Source: Micromonospora profundi (GTDB lineage Bacteria > Actinomycetota > Actinomycetes > Mycobacteriales > Micromonosporaceae). Taken from it: 64,000 nucleotides of DNA. Below the pieces are notes generated by a model. That model saw nothing but the letters and a program-made list of their open reading frames with translations. It ran no database searches and was not told the origin of the DNA. Shown here one piece after another: positions 9,004 through 17,800 of the stretch. Every line of letters begins with the position of its first letter. The first letter of the stretch is position 1. The stretch spans positions 6,264,501 to 6,328,500 of the forward strand of contig NZ_JAATJK010000001.1 of assembly GCF_011927785.1 (NCBI RefSeq), in the 5' to 3' direction. Position numbers and translations under genes: made by a program.

Positions 9004-9324
9004 ATGGGCATGATCACTGACTGGCCGTCGCTGGCGGCGTGTCAGAACGGGGACCCGGACGCGTTGTTCGTACAGGGCGCCGAACAGAACGTGGCGAAGC
9101 GGATCTGCCGGAGCTGCCCAGTTCGGTACGAGTGCCTGGCCGACGCGCTGGACAACCGGATCGAGTTCGGTGTGTGGGGTGGCATGACCGAACGTGAACG
9201 CCGCGCGCTGCTGCGTCGTCACCCGCAGGTAACGAGCTGGCGCAAGATGTTCGAGGCGGCGATGAAGAAGAACAGCAAGGACAAGGCCGCCAAGGACAAA
9301 ATCCTGGTCAGCGCGGCCAACTGA
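9004..9324 (+). CDS. whiB4: WhiB-family iron-sulfur regulator (WhiB4-like)
   Basis: A 106-residue WhiB-like protein. The four cluster ligands are Cys13, Cys35, Cys38 and Cys44 (C-x2-C-x5-C), followed by the GVWGG turn (56-60) and a basic C-terminal region with TERERRALLRRHP and a Lys-rich tail. WhiB proteins hold a redox/NO-sensitive [4Fe-4S] cluster and act with sigma factors. The assignment to WhiB4 rests on context: it is divergent from a PonA2-type PBP and next to a pair of ArsA-like ATPases, as in M. tuberculosis. ATG 9010 is an in-frame alternative start. It converges on the ATPase gene with 6 bp between stops. Confidence 0.93.
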   Translation: MGMITDWPSLAACQNGDPDALFVQGAEQNVAKRICRSCPVRYECLADALDNRIEFGVWGGMTERERRALLRRHPQVTSWRKMFEAAMKKNSKDKAAKDKILVSAAN

Positions 9325-9330
9325 CGCCGG

Positions 9331-10482
9331 TCACGGCCGGCTGATCGCCGCGCCGATCGTCCGTAGCCCGTCGACGTCGTGCACGTCGGCGGGCTGCGCC
9401 GTCACCGACACCGCGGGCACCCCCGGGAACGCCTCGGTGAACCGTGCGGCGACCTGCTGCTCGCGTACCGCCTGGCGGGCCAACGCGGCGTGCGCCCGCA
9501 GCACGTCGGCGGTGGCCTCGTGCCCTCCCAGCTCGGTCAGCCGCTCCGCGGCGGCCCGGCTCTGCTCCGCGTCCAACTCCGGAACCGCCGGACGGTGCAC
9601 CCTGTTGAGCACCAGACCGGCAAGCGGCATCTTCTCCTCCCGCAGCCGGCCCGCGAAGTAGGCGGCCTCCCGGACCGCGTCCGGCTCCGGGGCCGCGACC
9701 AGCACGAAGGCCGTCTCCCGTGCCTGGAGGATGCGGTACGTCTGCTCGGCGCGCTGCCGGAAGCCCCCGAACATCGAATCCAGGGCGGCCACGAAGCCGG
9801 ACAGGTCGGTGAGCAGTTGGGCGCCGAGCACCTTCTGCACCACCTTCGAGAACATCCCGAACGAGGCCGTGACCAGGCTGAACATGCTTCGCCCACCGGT
9901 GCGTGCCGGTGCGAGCAGCAGCCGCAGCATCCGGCCGTCGAGGAAACGGGAGAGCCGAGCCGGCGCGTCCAGGAAATCCAACGCCGAGCGGGACGGCGGG
10001 GTGTCGACCACGATCAGGTCCCACTCGCCGCGGGCGTGCAGCTGGCCCAGCTTCTCCATCGCCATGTATTCCTGCGTGCCGGCGAACGTCGAGCTCATGG
10101 CCTGGTAGAAGGGGTTCGCGAAGATCTCGGCGGCCTTCGCCGGATCGGTGTGCTGAAGCACCACGTCGTCGAAGGTGCGCTTCATGTCCAGCATCATGGC
10201 GTGCAGCTCGCCGCCGCTGGCCTCGACGTCGATCCCCTTGACCTGGCGGGGCGTGTTGTCCAGCTCGGTCAGGCCCAGTGACTGGGCGAGCCGGCGGGCC
10301 GGGTCGATGGTGAGCACCACCGTTCGCCGTCCGTGCTGCTCGGCGGCCCGCAGCGCCAGCGCCGCGGCAGTGGTCGTCTTACCCACTCCGCCGGCACCGC
10401 AGCACACGATGATCCGCACGCCGGGGTCGGCGAGGATCTGGTCGACGTCCAGCTGCGGCGCCGCGTCTTCGGAAGGCACCAA
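9331..10482 (-). CDS. ArsA/Get3-like anion-transporter family ATPase (Rv3680-like)
   Basis: A 383-residue P-loop ATPase with deviant Walker A CGAGGVGKTTTAAALAL near residue 30, the switch motif VVLTIDPARRLAQSLG, and LIVVDTPPSRSALDFLDAP (Walker B/switch II). It has one ATPase domain, so it probably dimerises, perhaps with the paralogue just upstream (ends at 10537). No arsenite-binding Cys set is apparent and no arsenic genes are near. The M. tuberculosis pair Rv3679/Rv3680 is its evident counterpart, reported as membrane-associated and linked to stress tolerance. Start: 'MVPSEDAAPQ', 54 bp after the paralogue stop. Confidence 0.9.
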   Translation of the reverse strand: MVPSEDAAPQLDVDQILADPGVRIIVCCGAGGVGKTTTAAALALRAAEQHGRRTVVLTIDPARRLAQSLGLTELDNTPRQVKGIDVEASGGELHAMMLDMKRTFDDVVLQHTDPAKAAEIFANPFYQAMSSTFAGTQEYMAMEKLGQLHARGEWDLIVVDTPPSRSALDFLDAPARLSRFLDGRMLRLLLAPARTGGRSMFSLVTASFGMFSKVVQKVLGAQLLTDLSGFVAALDSMFGGFRQRAEQTYRILQARETAFVLVAAPEPDAVREAAYFAGRLREEKMPLAGLVLNRVHRPAVPELDAEQSRAAAERLTELGGHEATADVLRAHAALARQAVREQQVAARFTEAFPGVPAVSVTAQPADVHDVDGLRTIGAAISRP

Positions 10483-10536
10483 TCGAGCGTATCGGGCCGG
10501 ATGGGTCCGTGCGCCTGTGCCGACGTGAGGTGCGCG

Positions 10537-11514
10537 TCAATCCGCATGCACGAGGGCCTGCGCCAGGGTGGTGAGCCCGGCCTGGTCGACCCCCTCGGGC
10601 AACAGTGGCAACTCCACGATCGGGAGCCCCAGCTCCACCAGCTCGGCCCGCAGCGAATCCTCAAGCTCCCGCCGGATGACCTGGTCACGTGCCTCGTCGT
10701 GCAGGCCAGCGACGATCTCCCGATCGGTCGGCAACCCGGCGGCGGCGAGCCCGCGCTTCAACTCCGCCAGGCTGACCGCCCGGCCGGCAGGCAGCGGCGG
10801 GCGGGTGCCGTTGACGATCACCTTGCCGACCCCGAAGCCGAGCGATGTCAGATCGGCGATGGCGTCCACCGTCTCCTGCACCGGCATCTCCTCCAGCAGC
10901 GTGACCACGTGCACCGCCGTGATCGGGGAGCGCAGCAGCGCGGCGACCCCCTCGCTCTGGGTCTTGATCGGGCCGACCTTTGCCAGCCGGGCCGTCTCGG
11001 CGGTGACGTTGAGGAAACGGCCGATCCGCCCGGTCGGCGGAGCGTCGAGCACCACCGCGTCGTACACACGACGCTGCCCCGAGGTGCGGGTGGTGGCTTC
11101 CTTCACCTTGCCGGTGAGCAGCACGTCCCGTAGGCCCGGGGCGATGGTGGTGGCGAAGTCGATCGCGCCGAGCTTGCGCAGCGCCCGTCCCGCCGCACCC
11201 AGCTTGTAGAACATGTCGAGGTATTCGAGCAGGGCTTCCTCGGCGTCCACCGCGAGCGCCCGCACCTCACCGCCGCCGGGCACGTCGGTGAGGTGCCGCT
11301 CCTCGTACGGCAGCGGGTCGATGCCGAAGAGTTGGGCGATGCCCTGCCGGCCCTCGACCTCGACCAGCAGGGTGCGCCGACCACCGGCGGCGAGCGCCAT
11401 CGCCAGCGCCGCCGCCACGCTTGTCTTGCCGGTGCCGCCCTTGCCGGTTACGACGTGGAGGCGGGCCGACCATCCGGTACCGGCCGGGTCGGACGGCCGC
11501 TCAGCTGCACGCAC
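10537..11514 (-). CDS. ArsA/Get3-like anion-transporter family ATPase (Rv3679-like)
   Basis: A 325-residue ATPase, first gene of a pair with the one ending at 9331. Walker A is VTGKGGTGKTSVAAALAMAL near residue 23, followed by LLVEVEGRQGIAQLFG in the position where typical ArsA has DPA, and a YDAVVLDAPPTGRIGRFL Walker B/switch region. The loss of the classical DPA switch in this member but not in its partner suggests an asymmetric heterodimer (inference). A TM segment is not visible. The gene is followed after 54 bp by the paralogue and preceded after 26 bp by the stop of the Pro-rich membrane protein, so all three may be one operon. Confidence 0.9.
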   Translation of the reverse strand: MRAAERPSDPAGTGWSARLHVVTGKGGTGKTSVAAALAMALAAGGRRTLLVEVEGRQGIAQLFGIDPLPYEERHLTDVPGGGEVRALAVDAEEALLEYLDMFYKLGAAGRALRKLGAIDFATTIAPGLRDVLLTGKVKEATTRTSGQRRVYDAVVLDAPPTGRIGRFLNVTAETARLAKVGPIKTQSEGVAALLRSPITAVHVVTLLEEMPVQETVDAIADLTSLGFGVGKVIVNGTRPPLPAGRAVSLAELKRGLAAAGLPTDREIVAGLHDEARDQVIRRELEDSLRAELVELGLPIVELPLLPEGVDQAGLTTLAQALVHAD

Positions 11515-11540
11515 CCGTCGAGCCTATCCAGGCTCGGGGG

Positions 11541-12395
11541 TCAGGCGACCTCGCAGACCCACCAACCCGTCTTCTGCACCACAGTGAAGCGCAGGTCCTG
11601 GTCGGCCACCTTCTCGTCGGCGGTGGTCATTGTGACGCGGGTGGAGACGGTCGCCCGGTCACCGGTCTGGTTGTCGACCTTCGGAGCGGTCCACTTGAAG
11701 CGCGGGTTCTGGTATTCGGCCGTGTACTTCTGCACCTCGGCCACCTTCGCGGCGATCTTCTTGTCGTCCCGGGAGGCGGCGCAGACGCGGTTGGCCGCCT
11801 TGGTGGCGTCGCGATCCTTGTAGACAGCGGTGAGGAACTCGTCGACGGCGACCGCCGGCTCCTTGGCGCCCTCGCCGGATTCGGCGTTGCGCAGGGTCAG
11901 GAACGTCACCACGCCGCCACCCACGCAGAGCACCATGATCACGACGAGAGCGATGGCCGCGATCAGCAGGCCACGCTTCTTCTTCGGCTCGGCCGCACCC
12001 GGGTACGGCGGGTAGCCGGGCGGGGGCGGCGGGATCGCCCCCGGAGTCCCGGTCCCGACGGCGCCTGGTGCCTGCGTCGCCGGGTCGCCCGTCGGGCTGC
12101 CGAACGAGGGGGCATTGCCGAACGGCGGGGCGCTCGCGGGCTGGCTGGCGCTGTCGGGCTGGCCGGGGAGACCCGCCGACGCGGGCAGCGCCGCCGGGGA
12201 GGGCTGGGCGGGAAGAGCGAGCGGACCGGGCTGCGAGGTGCTGCCCGGCTGCGCGCTGCCGGCCTGCTGGTCGGGCGCTGTCGGTGCGCCGGGCTGTGGG
12301 GGGACGGCTGGATCGCCGGGTTGACCGGCGGGATCCGGGTGGCCCGCCGGGAGGGCGCGCGGGCCGGTCTGGTCACCGCTGGGCGGTTGGGTCAT
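11541..12395 (-). CDS. Pro-rich single-span membrane protein with extracytoplasmic NTF2/DUF4878-like domain
   Basis: A 284-residue protein in three parts. Residues 1-140 are low-complexity Pro/Ala/Gln/Ser. A KKKR stop-transfer motif and a hydrophobic helix (LLIAAIALVVIMVLCVGGGV) lie near 140-165. A C-terminal domain of about 115 residues starts at AVDEFLTAVYKDRDATKAAN and ends WWVCEVA. The last part resembles the DUF4878/lumazine-binding NTF2-like fold, with two Cys that could form a disulfide. The gene at 58416 has the same plan and ends WRVCKAEGP. The function is unknown; it may form an operon with the two ArsA-like ATPases downstream. Confidence 0.8.
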   Translation of the reverse strand: MTQPPSGDQTGPRALPAGHPDPAGQPGDPAVPPQPGAPTAPDQQAGSAQPGSTSQPGPLALPAQPSPAALPASAGLPGQPDSASQPASAPPFGNAPSFGSPTGDPATQAPGAVGTGTPGAIPPPPPGYPPYPGAAEPKKKRGLLIAAIALVVIMVLCVGGGVVTFLTLRNAESGEGAKEPAVAVDEFLTAVYKDRDATKAANRVCAASRDDKKIAAKVAEVQKYTAEYQNPRFKWTAPKVDNQTGDRATVSTRVTMTTADEKVADQDLRFTVVQKTGWWVCEVA

Positions 12396-12743
12396 CTCGT
12401 TCCCCCGAGTGTGCGGCGCCCGGCCGCCACCCCGGGCGCCGAGCGTGATCGAGCGGGCGGCCGGGCGCTGCTCGCGACCGTCCGACGGGAAGGGTAGCGG
12501 TCGATCCCCGAGTTGGTGTCGCCCGTATCGCGCCGCGCGGAGCGCGGAGTCGGCCAGTGGGGCGACAGGGCGGCCACCGTTGGGCTACTGCATACGATCT
12601 GTCGTATATGTGACTTTCGGGGCTGATGTGCGCGTCCTGTTGGCGGGACCGCCGCGACACACCTACGTTCGTCCAGGTGCGGGGGCCGGAGATGGCCGGG
12701 CCGGCCGGAGGCGTGACCCGAGAGGTACCACCGGAGGAAGTAC
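12396..12743. promoter_or_regulatory. Divergent intergenic region with ATACGA/TCGTAT dyad
   Basis: This 348-bp stretch separates the minus-strand membrane-protein gene from the plus-strand gene at 12744. It contains a perfect 6-bp dyad ATACGA-TCTG-TCGTAT at 12592-12607 overlapping a TATATG that could serve as a -10 element for rightward transcription, about 130 bp before the start. A GC-rich hairpin-prone segment (12411-12470) lies near the left gene. GGAGGAAG at 12737 is the ribosome binding site of the next gene. No gene was seen. Confidence 0.45.
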
Positions 12744-13226
12744 ATGCGCGACGCGGACAACATCCCTCGCACCCAGTTCCCGGCCAACGACCGGCTGCGC
12801 CGATCCGGGTCGATGGGCGAGGCTGCCGGTGGACCGTTCGGCAGCCTGCCGGTCAACGAGCGGTCGTACCGTCGGGTTCCGGAGACGCCCGAGGTGGTGC
12901 GCACGCCGAGCCGGCCCGTCGAGCGGCGGGACGACGACGAGCCGGGCTTCGTCATCCACCTGCCGATCCGGGTGGCCGACCTGTCGGCGGCGACAGCGCT
13001 TGCCGGTCGCGTGGCCGTCTCCCTGGGCTTCCTGCCGGAGTTGGACGCCGGCGAGACCACCGTGTCGAACGCCGACGACCAGAACAACAGGCACCGCGTC
13101 TTCTGCGACCTCCTGCAACCCGACCGGTCGCGGTGCCCCCAGGGGTACGGGCACGAAGGCCCCTGCGGGGAGCTGCCGGCACCGCCCGAACAGCGCCCCG
13201 CACCTCGCCCGGCAAGCGGACCGTAG
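12744..13226 (+). CDS. Unrecognised protein with disordered N-terminus and C-terminal Cys/His motif
   Basis: A 160-residue cytosolic protein with no family I can name. Residues 1-70 are charged and disorder-like (RRDDDEPG). A compact segment GFVIHLPIRVADLSAATALAG follows, then AVSLGFLPELDAGETTVSNADDQNNRHRVFC. The C-terminal stretch CDLLQPDRSRCPQGYGHEGPC has three Cys and a His in a spacing that could bind a metal. ATG 12744 has a strong GGAGGAAG site. It is upstream of, and probably co-transcribed with, the DUF4177 and RidA genes. It stands where M. tuberculosis has no equivalent between the ArsA pair and Rv3678A, as far as I recall. Confidence 0.7.
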   Translation: MRDADNIPRTQFPANDRLRRSGSMGEAAGGPFGSLPVNERSYRRVPETPEVVRTPSRPVERRDDDEPGFVIHLPIRVADLSAATALAGRVAVSLGFLPELDAGETTVSNADDQNNRHRVFCDLLQPDRSRCPQGYGHEGPCGELPAPPEQRPAPRPASGP

Positions 13227-13270
13227 GCTGTACCTCGACGCCGTCCGCACCGAGAGGGAGCCCTCCAGCG

Positions 13271-13426
13271 ATGCAGAAGTGGGAATACTCCACGGTCCCG
13301 CTGCTTGTCCACGCGACCAAGCAGATCCTCGACAACTGGGGTGAGGACGGGTGGGAACTCGTCGCCGTGGTCCCCGGCCCGAACCCGGACCAGCTGGTGG
13401 CCTACCTGAAGCGGCCCAAGGCGTGA
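13271..13426 (+). CDS. DUF4177 small protein (Rv3678A-like)
   Basis: A 51-residue protein whose whole length is the DUF4177 fold: MQKWEYSTVPLL, then an amphipathic helix TKQILDNWGEDGWELVAVVP and a final strand LVAYLKRPKA. GGGAG lies about 10 bases before ATG 13271. DUF4177 proteins are small cytosolic beta-alpha proteins with no known reaction. It is followed after 55 bp by the RidA gene, and the pair keeps the M. tuberculosis order Rv3678A-Rv3678c. Confidence 0.88.
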   Translation: MQKWEYSTVPLLVHATKQILDNWGEDGWELVAVVPGPNPDQLVAYLKRPKA

Positions 13427-13481
13427 GCGCGAGGAGCGCAGCGCAGCGGAGCCCCGCAGTCGCGAACAGAGGGGTGACGGC

Positions 13482-13943
13482 ATGAGCAACGGCCCGCACG
13501 CGAAGCTCGCCGAGTTGGGGCTCGAACTTCCCGAGGTGGTGCCGCCGGTGGCCAGCTACGTGCCGGCCGTTCAGTCCGGGCAGCACGTGTACGTCTCCGG
13601 CCAGCTGCCGATCTCCGAGGGCAAGTTGCTGGCGACCGGCAAGGTCGGCGCCGGGATCTCGGCCGAGCAGGCCAAGGACCTGGCCCAGCGGTGCGCGCTC
13701 AACGCGCTGGCCGCCGTCGACTCGCTCGTCGGCCTGGAGAACGTGGTCAAGGTGGTCAAGGTGACCGGTTTCGTGGCCTCCGCGCCCGGCTTCACCGGCC
13801 AGCCTGCCGTGATCAACGGTGCTTCCGACCTGCTCGGCACCGTCTTCGGTGAGGCCGGTCGCCACGCCCGCAGCGCGGTAGGCGTGGCTGAACTCCCCCT
13901 GGACGCCCCGGTAGAGGTAGAGCTGATCGTCGAGGTCGCCTGA
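13482..13943 (+). CDS. RidA/YjgF-family imine deaminase-like protein
   Basis: A 153-residue RidA-family protein, expected to be a trimer. YVYVSGQLPISEGKLLATGKVG-type strands, a QAKDLAQRCALNALAAVDSLVG helix and the HARSAVGVAELPLDAPVEVELI end are all typical. The usual substrate-binding Arg of active RidA (in xxGRSARxA) appears as HARSAVG here. RidA hydrolyses reactive 2-aminoacrylate-type imines from PLP enzymes; members of this longer actinobacterial subgroup are not all proven active. ATG 13482 is preceded by GAGGGGTGAC. Confidence 0.9.
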   Translation: MSNGPHAKLAELGLELPEVVPPVASYVPAVQSGQHVYVSGQLPISEGKLLATGKVGAGISAEQAKDLAQRCALNALAAVDSLVGLENVVKVVKVTGFVASAPGFTGQPAVINGASDLLGTVFGEAGRHARSAVGVAELPLDAPVEVELIVEVA

Positions 13944-13949
13944 CCCGCC

Positions 13950-14025
13950 CCGCGATCTTGCACTTGCTGCCCGGATCAAAGTCCTGAAAAGGGACGAATC
14001 AGGGTCCGAAAGTGCAAGATCGCGG
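13950..14025. repeat. Long inverted-repeat intergenic element B
   Basis: Perfect 16-base arms (CCGCGATCTTGCACTT at 13950-13965 and its complement at 14010-14025) enclose 44 bases with a second, inner dyad (CGGA at 13972-13975 with TCCG at 14005-14008). GC-rich flanks partly extend the pairing. It fills the gap between the RidA and MBL genes and resembles element A at 4448-4525. As RNA it would form one long hairpin and could attenuate read-through to the MBL gene. Confidence 0.75.
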
Positions 14026-14057
14026 AGGGTGGCGGGCGGGGTCGTACGATCGCAGCC

Positions 14058-14897
14058 ATGAGCGGGCACGTGACGGCACCGGCGGCGGCACTCGCCGCTG
14101 AGCTGCCGGACTGGGTGACGCTGCTGCGTGCGCCCAATCCGGGGCCGATGACCCTCGACGGAACCAACACGTGGGTGCTGCGAGCGGCCCCCACCGAGCC
14201 GGCAGTGGTGATCGATCCCGGGCCGGCCGACGAGGGACACCTGGCCGCGATCGCCGCCACCGGCCCCATCGGGCTCGTGCTGATCACCCACGGGCACCCG
14301 GACCACACCGAGGGCTCGGCCCCGCTTAGCGAACTCCTCGGCGGGTCGGCACACGTCCTGGCCGTCGACCCGGCGCACACCATCGGCGGTGAACCCCTCA
14401 CCGAGCCGGCCGAGCACCTGGGCGGTTTCGGCCTCGACATTCGCCTGCTGAGCACCCCCGGGCACACTGCCGACTCGGTCTGCTTCCTCGTGGAGCACGC
14501 CGACGAGCAGGTGGTGCTCACCGGCGACACCATCCTCGGCCGGGGCACCACGGTGGTGGCGCACCCGGACGGGCACCTCGGCAACTATCTGGGCAGCCTG
14601 GAGTTGCTGTCGACGTACCGGGGAATCACGGCACTGCCCGGGCACGGCCCGGCGCTCGCCGACTGCGGCGCGGCGGCCGATTTCTACCTTGCCCACCGGC
14701 GGGCCCGGCTCGACCAGGTCCGGGAGGCGGTCGCCGCTGGCGCCCGCACGCCCGACGACGTGGTCGCCGCGGTCTACGCGGACGTGGACCGCTCGCTCTG
14801 GTGGGCTGCCGGCTGGTCGGTCCGTGCCCAGCTGGAGTATCTGGGTGTCGACACCGGGGAATCCGAGCCGGGGGTCAGTGGGTTGGAGCACATGTGA
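14058..14897 (+). CDS. MBL-fold metallo-hydrolase (Rv3677c-like)
   Basis: A 279-residue metallo-beta-lactamase-fold enzyme. The metal motif THGHPDHTEG (HxHxDH) is near residue 80, STPGHTADSV supplies the third His, VVLTGDTILGRG the bridging Asp, and GHGPA the last His. The N-terminal PNPGPMTLDGTNTWVL and C-terminal winged-helix-like RTPDDVVAAVYADV match the LACTB2 group, whose members cleave RNA or hydrolyse thioesters; the substrate here is not fixed by sequence. The stop TGA at 14895-14897 overlaps the GTG start of the cyclase gene by 4 bases, so translation is coupled. Confidence 0.92.
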   Translation: MSGHVTAPAAALAAELPDWVTLLRAPNPGPMTLDGTNTWVLRAAPTEPAVVIDPGPADEGHLAAIAATGPIGLVLITHGHPDHTEGSAPLSELLGGSAHVLAVDPAHTIGGEPLTEPAEHLGGFGLDIRLLSTPGHTADSVCFLVEHADEQVVLTGDTILGRGTTVVAHPDGHLGNYLGSLELLSTYRGITALPGHGPALADCGAAADFYLAHRRARLDQVREAVAAGARTPDDVVAAVYADVDRSLWWAAGWSVRAQLEYLGVDTGESEPGVSGLEHM

Positions 14898-17800
14898 CCT
14901 GCCCCGTGTGTGGAACTGTCGCCGTTCCCGGCGCGCGGTTCTGCCACAACTGCGGAGCCGCGCTGCCGGCCGCCGCGACGTTGCCGGCGGCCGAGCGTCG
15001 GGTGGTCACGGTGCTCTTCGGCGACCTGTCCGAATTCACCTCCTGGTCGGAGGACCTCGACCCGGAGCGGGTCGGCGCGGTCACCGACCGGGTGCTCGCC
15101 TCCCTCGCGGGGGCGGTGAAGACGTTCGGCGGGCACGTCGACAAGCTGACCGGCGACGGGATCATGGCGGTCTTCGGTGCTCCTGTGGCACACGAGGACG
15201 ACGCCGAGCGAGCCGTCCGGGCCGCCCTCTCCATGCAGCGGGCCGTCCGCCGCGTGCTCGACGACGAGCGGGGCGGTGGTGCGCCGCTCGGGCTGCGGGT
15301 CGGGCTGAACACCGGTGACGTCATCGCAGGCATCCAGGCCGCGATCGAGTACACGGTCATCGGCGACACGGTGAACACCGCCGCCCGGCTGGCCGACGCC
15401 GCCGCTGTCGGTGCCGTCTACGCCGGTGGGCGTACCGCCGCCACCACCCGCCACGTCGCCTCCTGGCGGGCGCTGCGCCCGCTGCGGCTCAAGGGCAAGC
15501 GTGAGCCCGTCGAGGCGTACGAGCTGCTGGGTCTGCTCGACGCGCCGGGCACCCGCTCGGGTCTCGGTGACGAGGCGCCCTACGTGGGGCGGGAGACCGA
15601 GATCGGCCGGGTCGCCGGCCGGCTCGCCGAGGTGATCGACCAGGGCGACCCCCGGGTGCTGCTGATGACTGCCGAGGCGGGCATCGGCAAGTCCCGGTTC
15701 GCCGCCGAGGTCGAACGCCTCGCCGCCGGATACGACGTGGGCGCCGGCAGGTACGCGGCGCACACCGGCGCGCGGGTGCTCTCGGTGCGCTGCGCCGCCT
15801 TCGGTGAGCGCCGCCGGCTCGCGCCGCTCGCCGACCTGGTCCGCGCCGCCGTCGGCCTGCCCAGTGACGCGTCCACAGCGCTTACCCGTCCGGCGGTCGA
15901 GGAGCGGCTGCGTCGGCTCGGCCAGCGGCTCGCCCGAGCCGGCGCCCAACAACCGCCGATCGTCACCGACCAACTGCTCGCACTGCTCGGCTATGCCGAA
16001 CTCCCCACGCACACCGGCACCGACAACGGCGAGTGGGGCAGTGCCGCTGCCGCGGCCGCCGACGCCGAGGCGGTGCCGAACGCCGTCGCCGACCTGCTCA
16101 GCGGCCTCGCCTCGGAGGCGCCGCTGGTGATCGTGGTGGACGACCTGCACGACGCCACCGCCGAGACGATCCGCGCTCTCGGGCTGGCCCTGTCCCGCCT
16201 CACCGGCCCGGTCCTCGTGCTGCTGCTGGGCCGCCCCGAGCTGGTCCGTACCGCAGGCGCTCTGACCCGCGTCGCGGACGCCGAGGTGCACTCCCTGCCG
16301 CCGCTGCGCGGAGCCGACGCGGCCCGGTTGCTCACCAGCTATCTCGGCGGTGGGAAACTGCCGCAGGCCGACGCCGACCGGCTGCTGGCCACCGCCCAAG
16401 GCAACCCGTTCTACCTTGCCGAGCTGGTCACCCTGCTGATCGAGCGCGGTGCCCTCACGACTGTCGAACCGGGTCGCGGTGTCCGGCCCGCCCCGGGCGA
16501 GCGGGATCAGGGCTCGACGGCGAGCTGGCGGCTGGTGCCCGGTTCGCTGGGCAGCCGGCTGCTGTCCCGTGACCTCGCGGCGGTGCTCGCCGCCCGTATC
16601 GACGCGCTGCCACCGGGTGCCCGTTCGGTGCTGCGGGATGCCGCTGTGGTCGGTGACACGGTGCCCGAGGGCGCGCTGGAGGCGCTGCTCGACCAGCGCG
16701 CCGGCCGCGACGGGCGGCCCTCGGCCGTGGTCGCTGTCGAGCTCGACCGGGCGGTGGAGGAGCTGCTGCAACGCCGGATGCTGCACCGCACCCGCACCGG
16801 CTACGCGTTTGCCACCCCGCTCATGCGGGAGGCCGCGTACGCAGGTGTGAGCAAGGCGGAGCTGGCTGAGCGGCACGCCGCGCTTGCCCAGTGGGCGGCA
16901 CCCGGAAGCGACGCCGCGGTACCCACCCTGGGCGGGTTCACCGACGAGGCCCGGGACGACTTCGTGGCGATGCACGTCGAGCGGGCCGCCAGGCTCGCCG
17001 ACGCGGTGAAGCTGCGCCCGGACGCCCCGGCCCGCGCCGTGGCCCCGCTCGGGGTCGCCGCGCTCGGTCGGGCCGCCCGCCGGTCGCTGTCCGCCGGGGA
17101 GCCCGCGCTCGCCGTGGAGTACGCCGAACGCGCCACCGAACTGGCCCGCGACGGTGTGCCGGCGACCGATCGGGTGGTGCACGCCCGGGCGCTGCTCCAG
17201 ATCGGTCGGGCCGTCGACGCGCTCGCCTACGCCGAGAAGATCGCCGCGAACGCCGGGGACGAGGCCACCCGGGTCAGCGCCCTGCTGCTCGCCGGGCAGG
17301 CCCAGCAGACCCTCGGTGACCAGGGACGGGCGGTGACTGCCTGGCAGGAGGCGCTGCAGGTGGCCACTGCCGCTGCGCTGCCCACGCTGCGCGCATCCGC
17401 GATGCGCCGGCTCGGCATGGCCGACTTCGTGGGCGGGCGGTTGAGTCAGGCGAGCAGCAGGCTGGCCGCCGCGTACCAGGTCAGTCTCGGCGCCCAGGAC
17501 CGGCGCGGGCAGGCATGGTCGTTGCAGAACCTGGCGTGGGTGACCACCACCCGGGGCGACTTCGCCGGCACCGACGCGGTGCTCGGCCGGGCCGCCCGGT
17601 TGTTCGCCGAGCTGAAGGACCCGTACGGCCGGGCCTGGCTGCGGGGCACCACGGCGTTCGCCCGGCTGCTTGCCGGAAGGCTGCGCGAGGCGTGTCGCAT
17701 GGCACAGGTGTTCCTGCCCTTCGGCGAGCGGGTCGGCGAGGCGTGGGCGGTGGGCACCCTGCGGGCGGTCGCGGCGTACGCCACTGCCGAGCTGGGTGAG

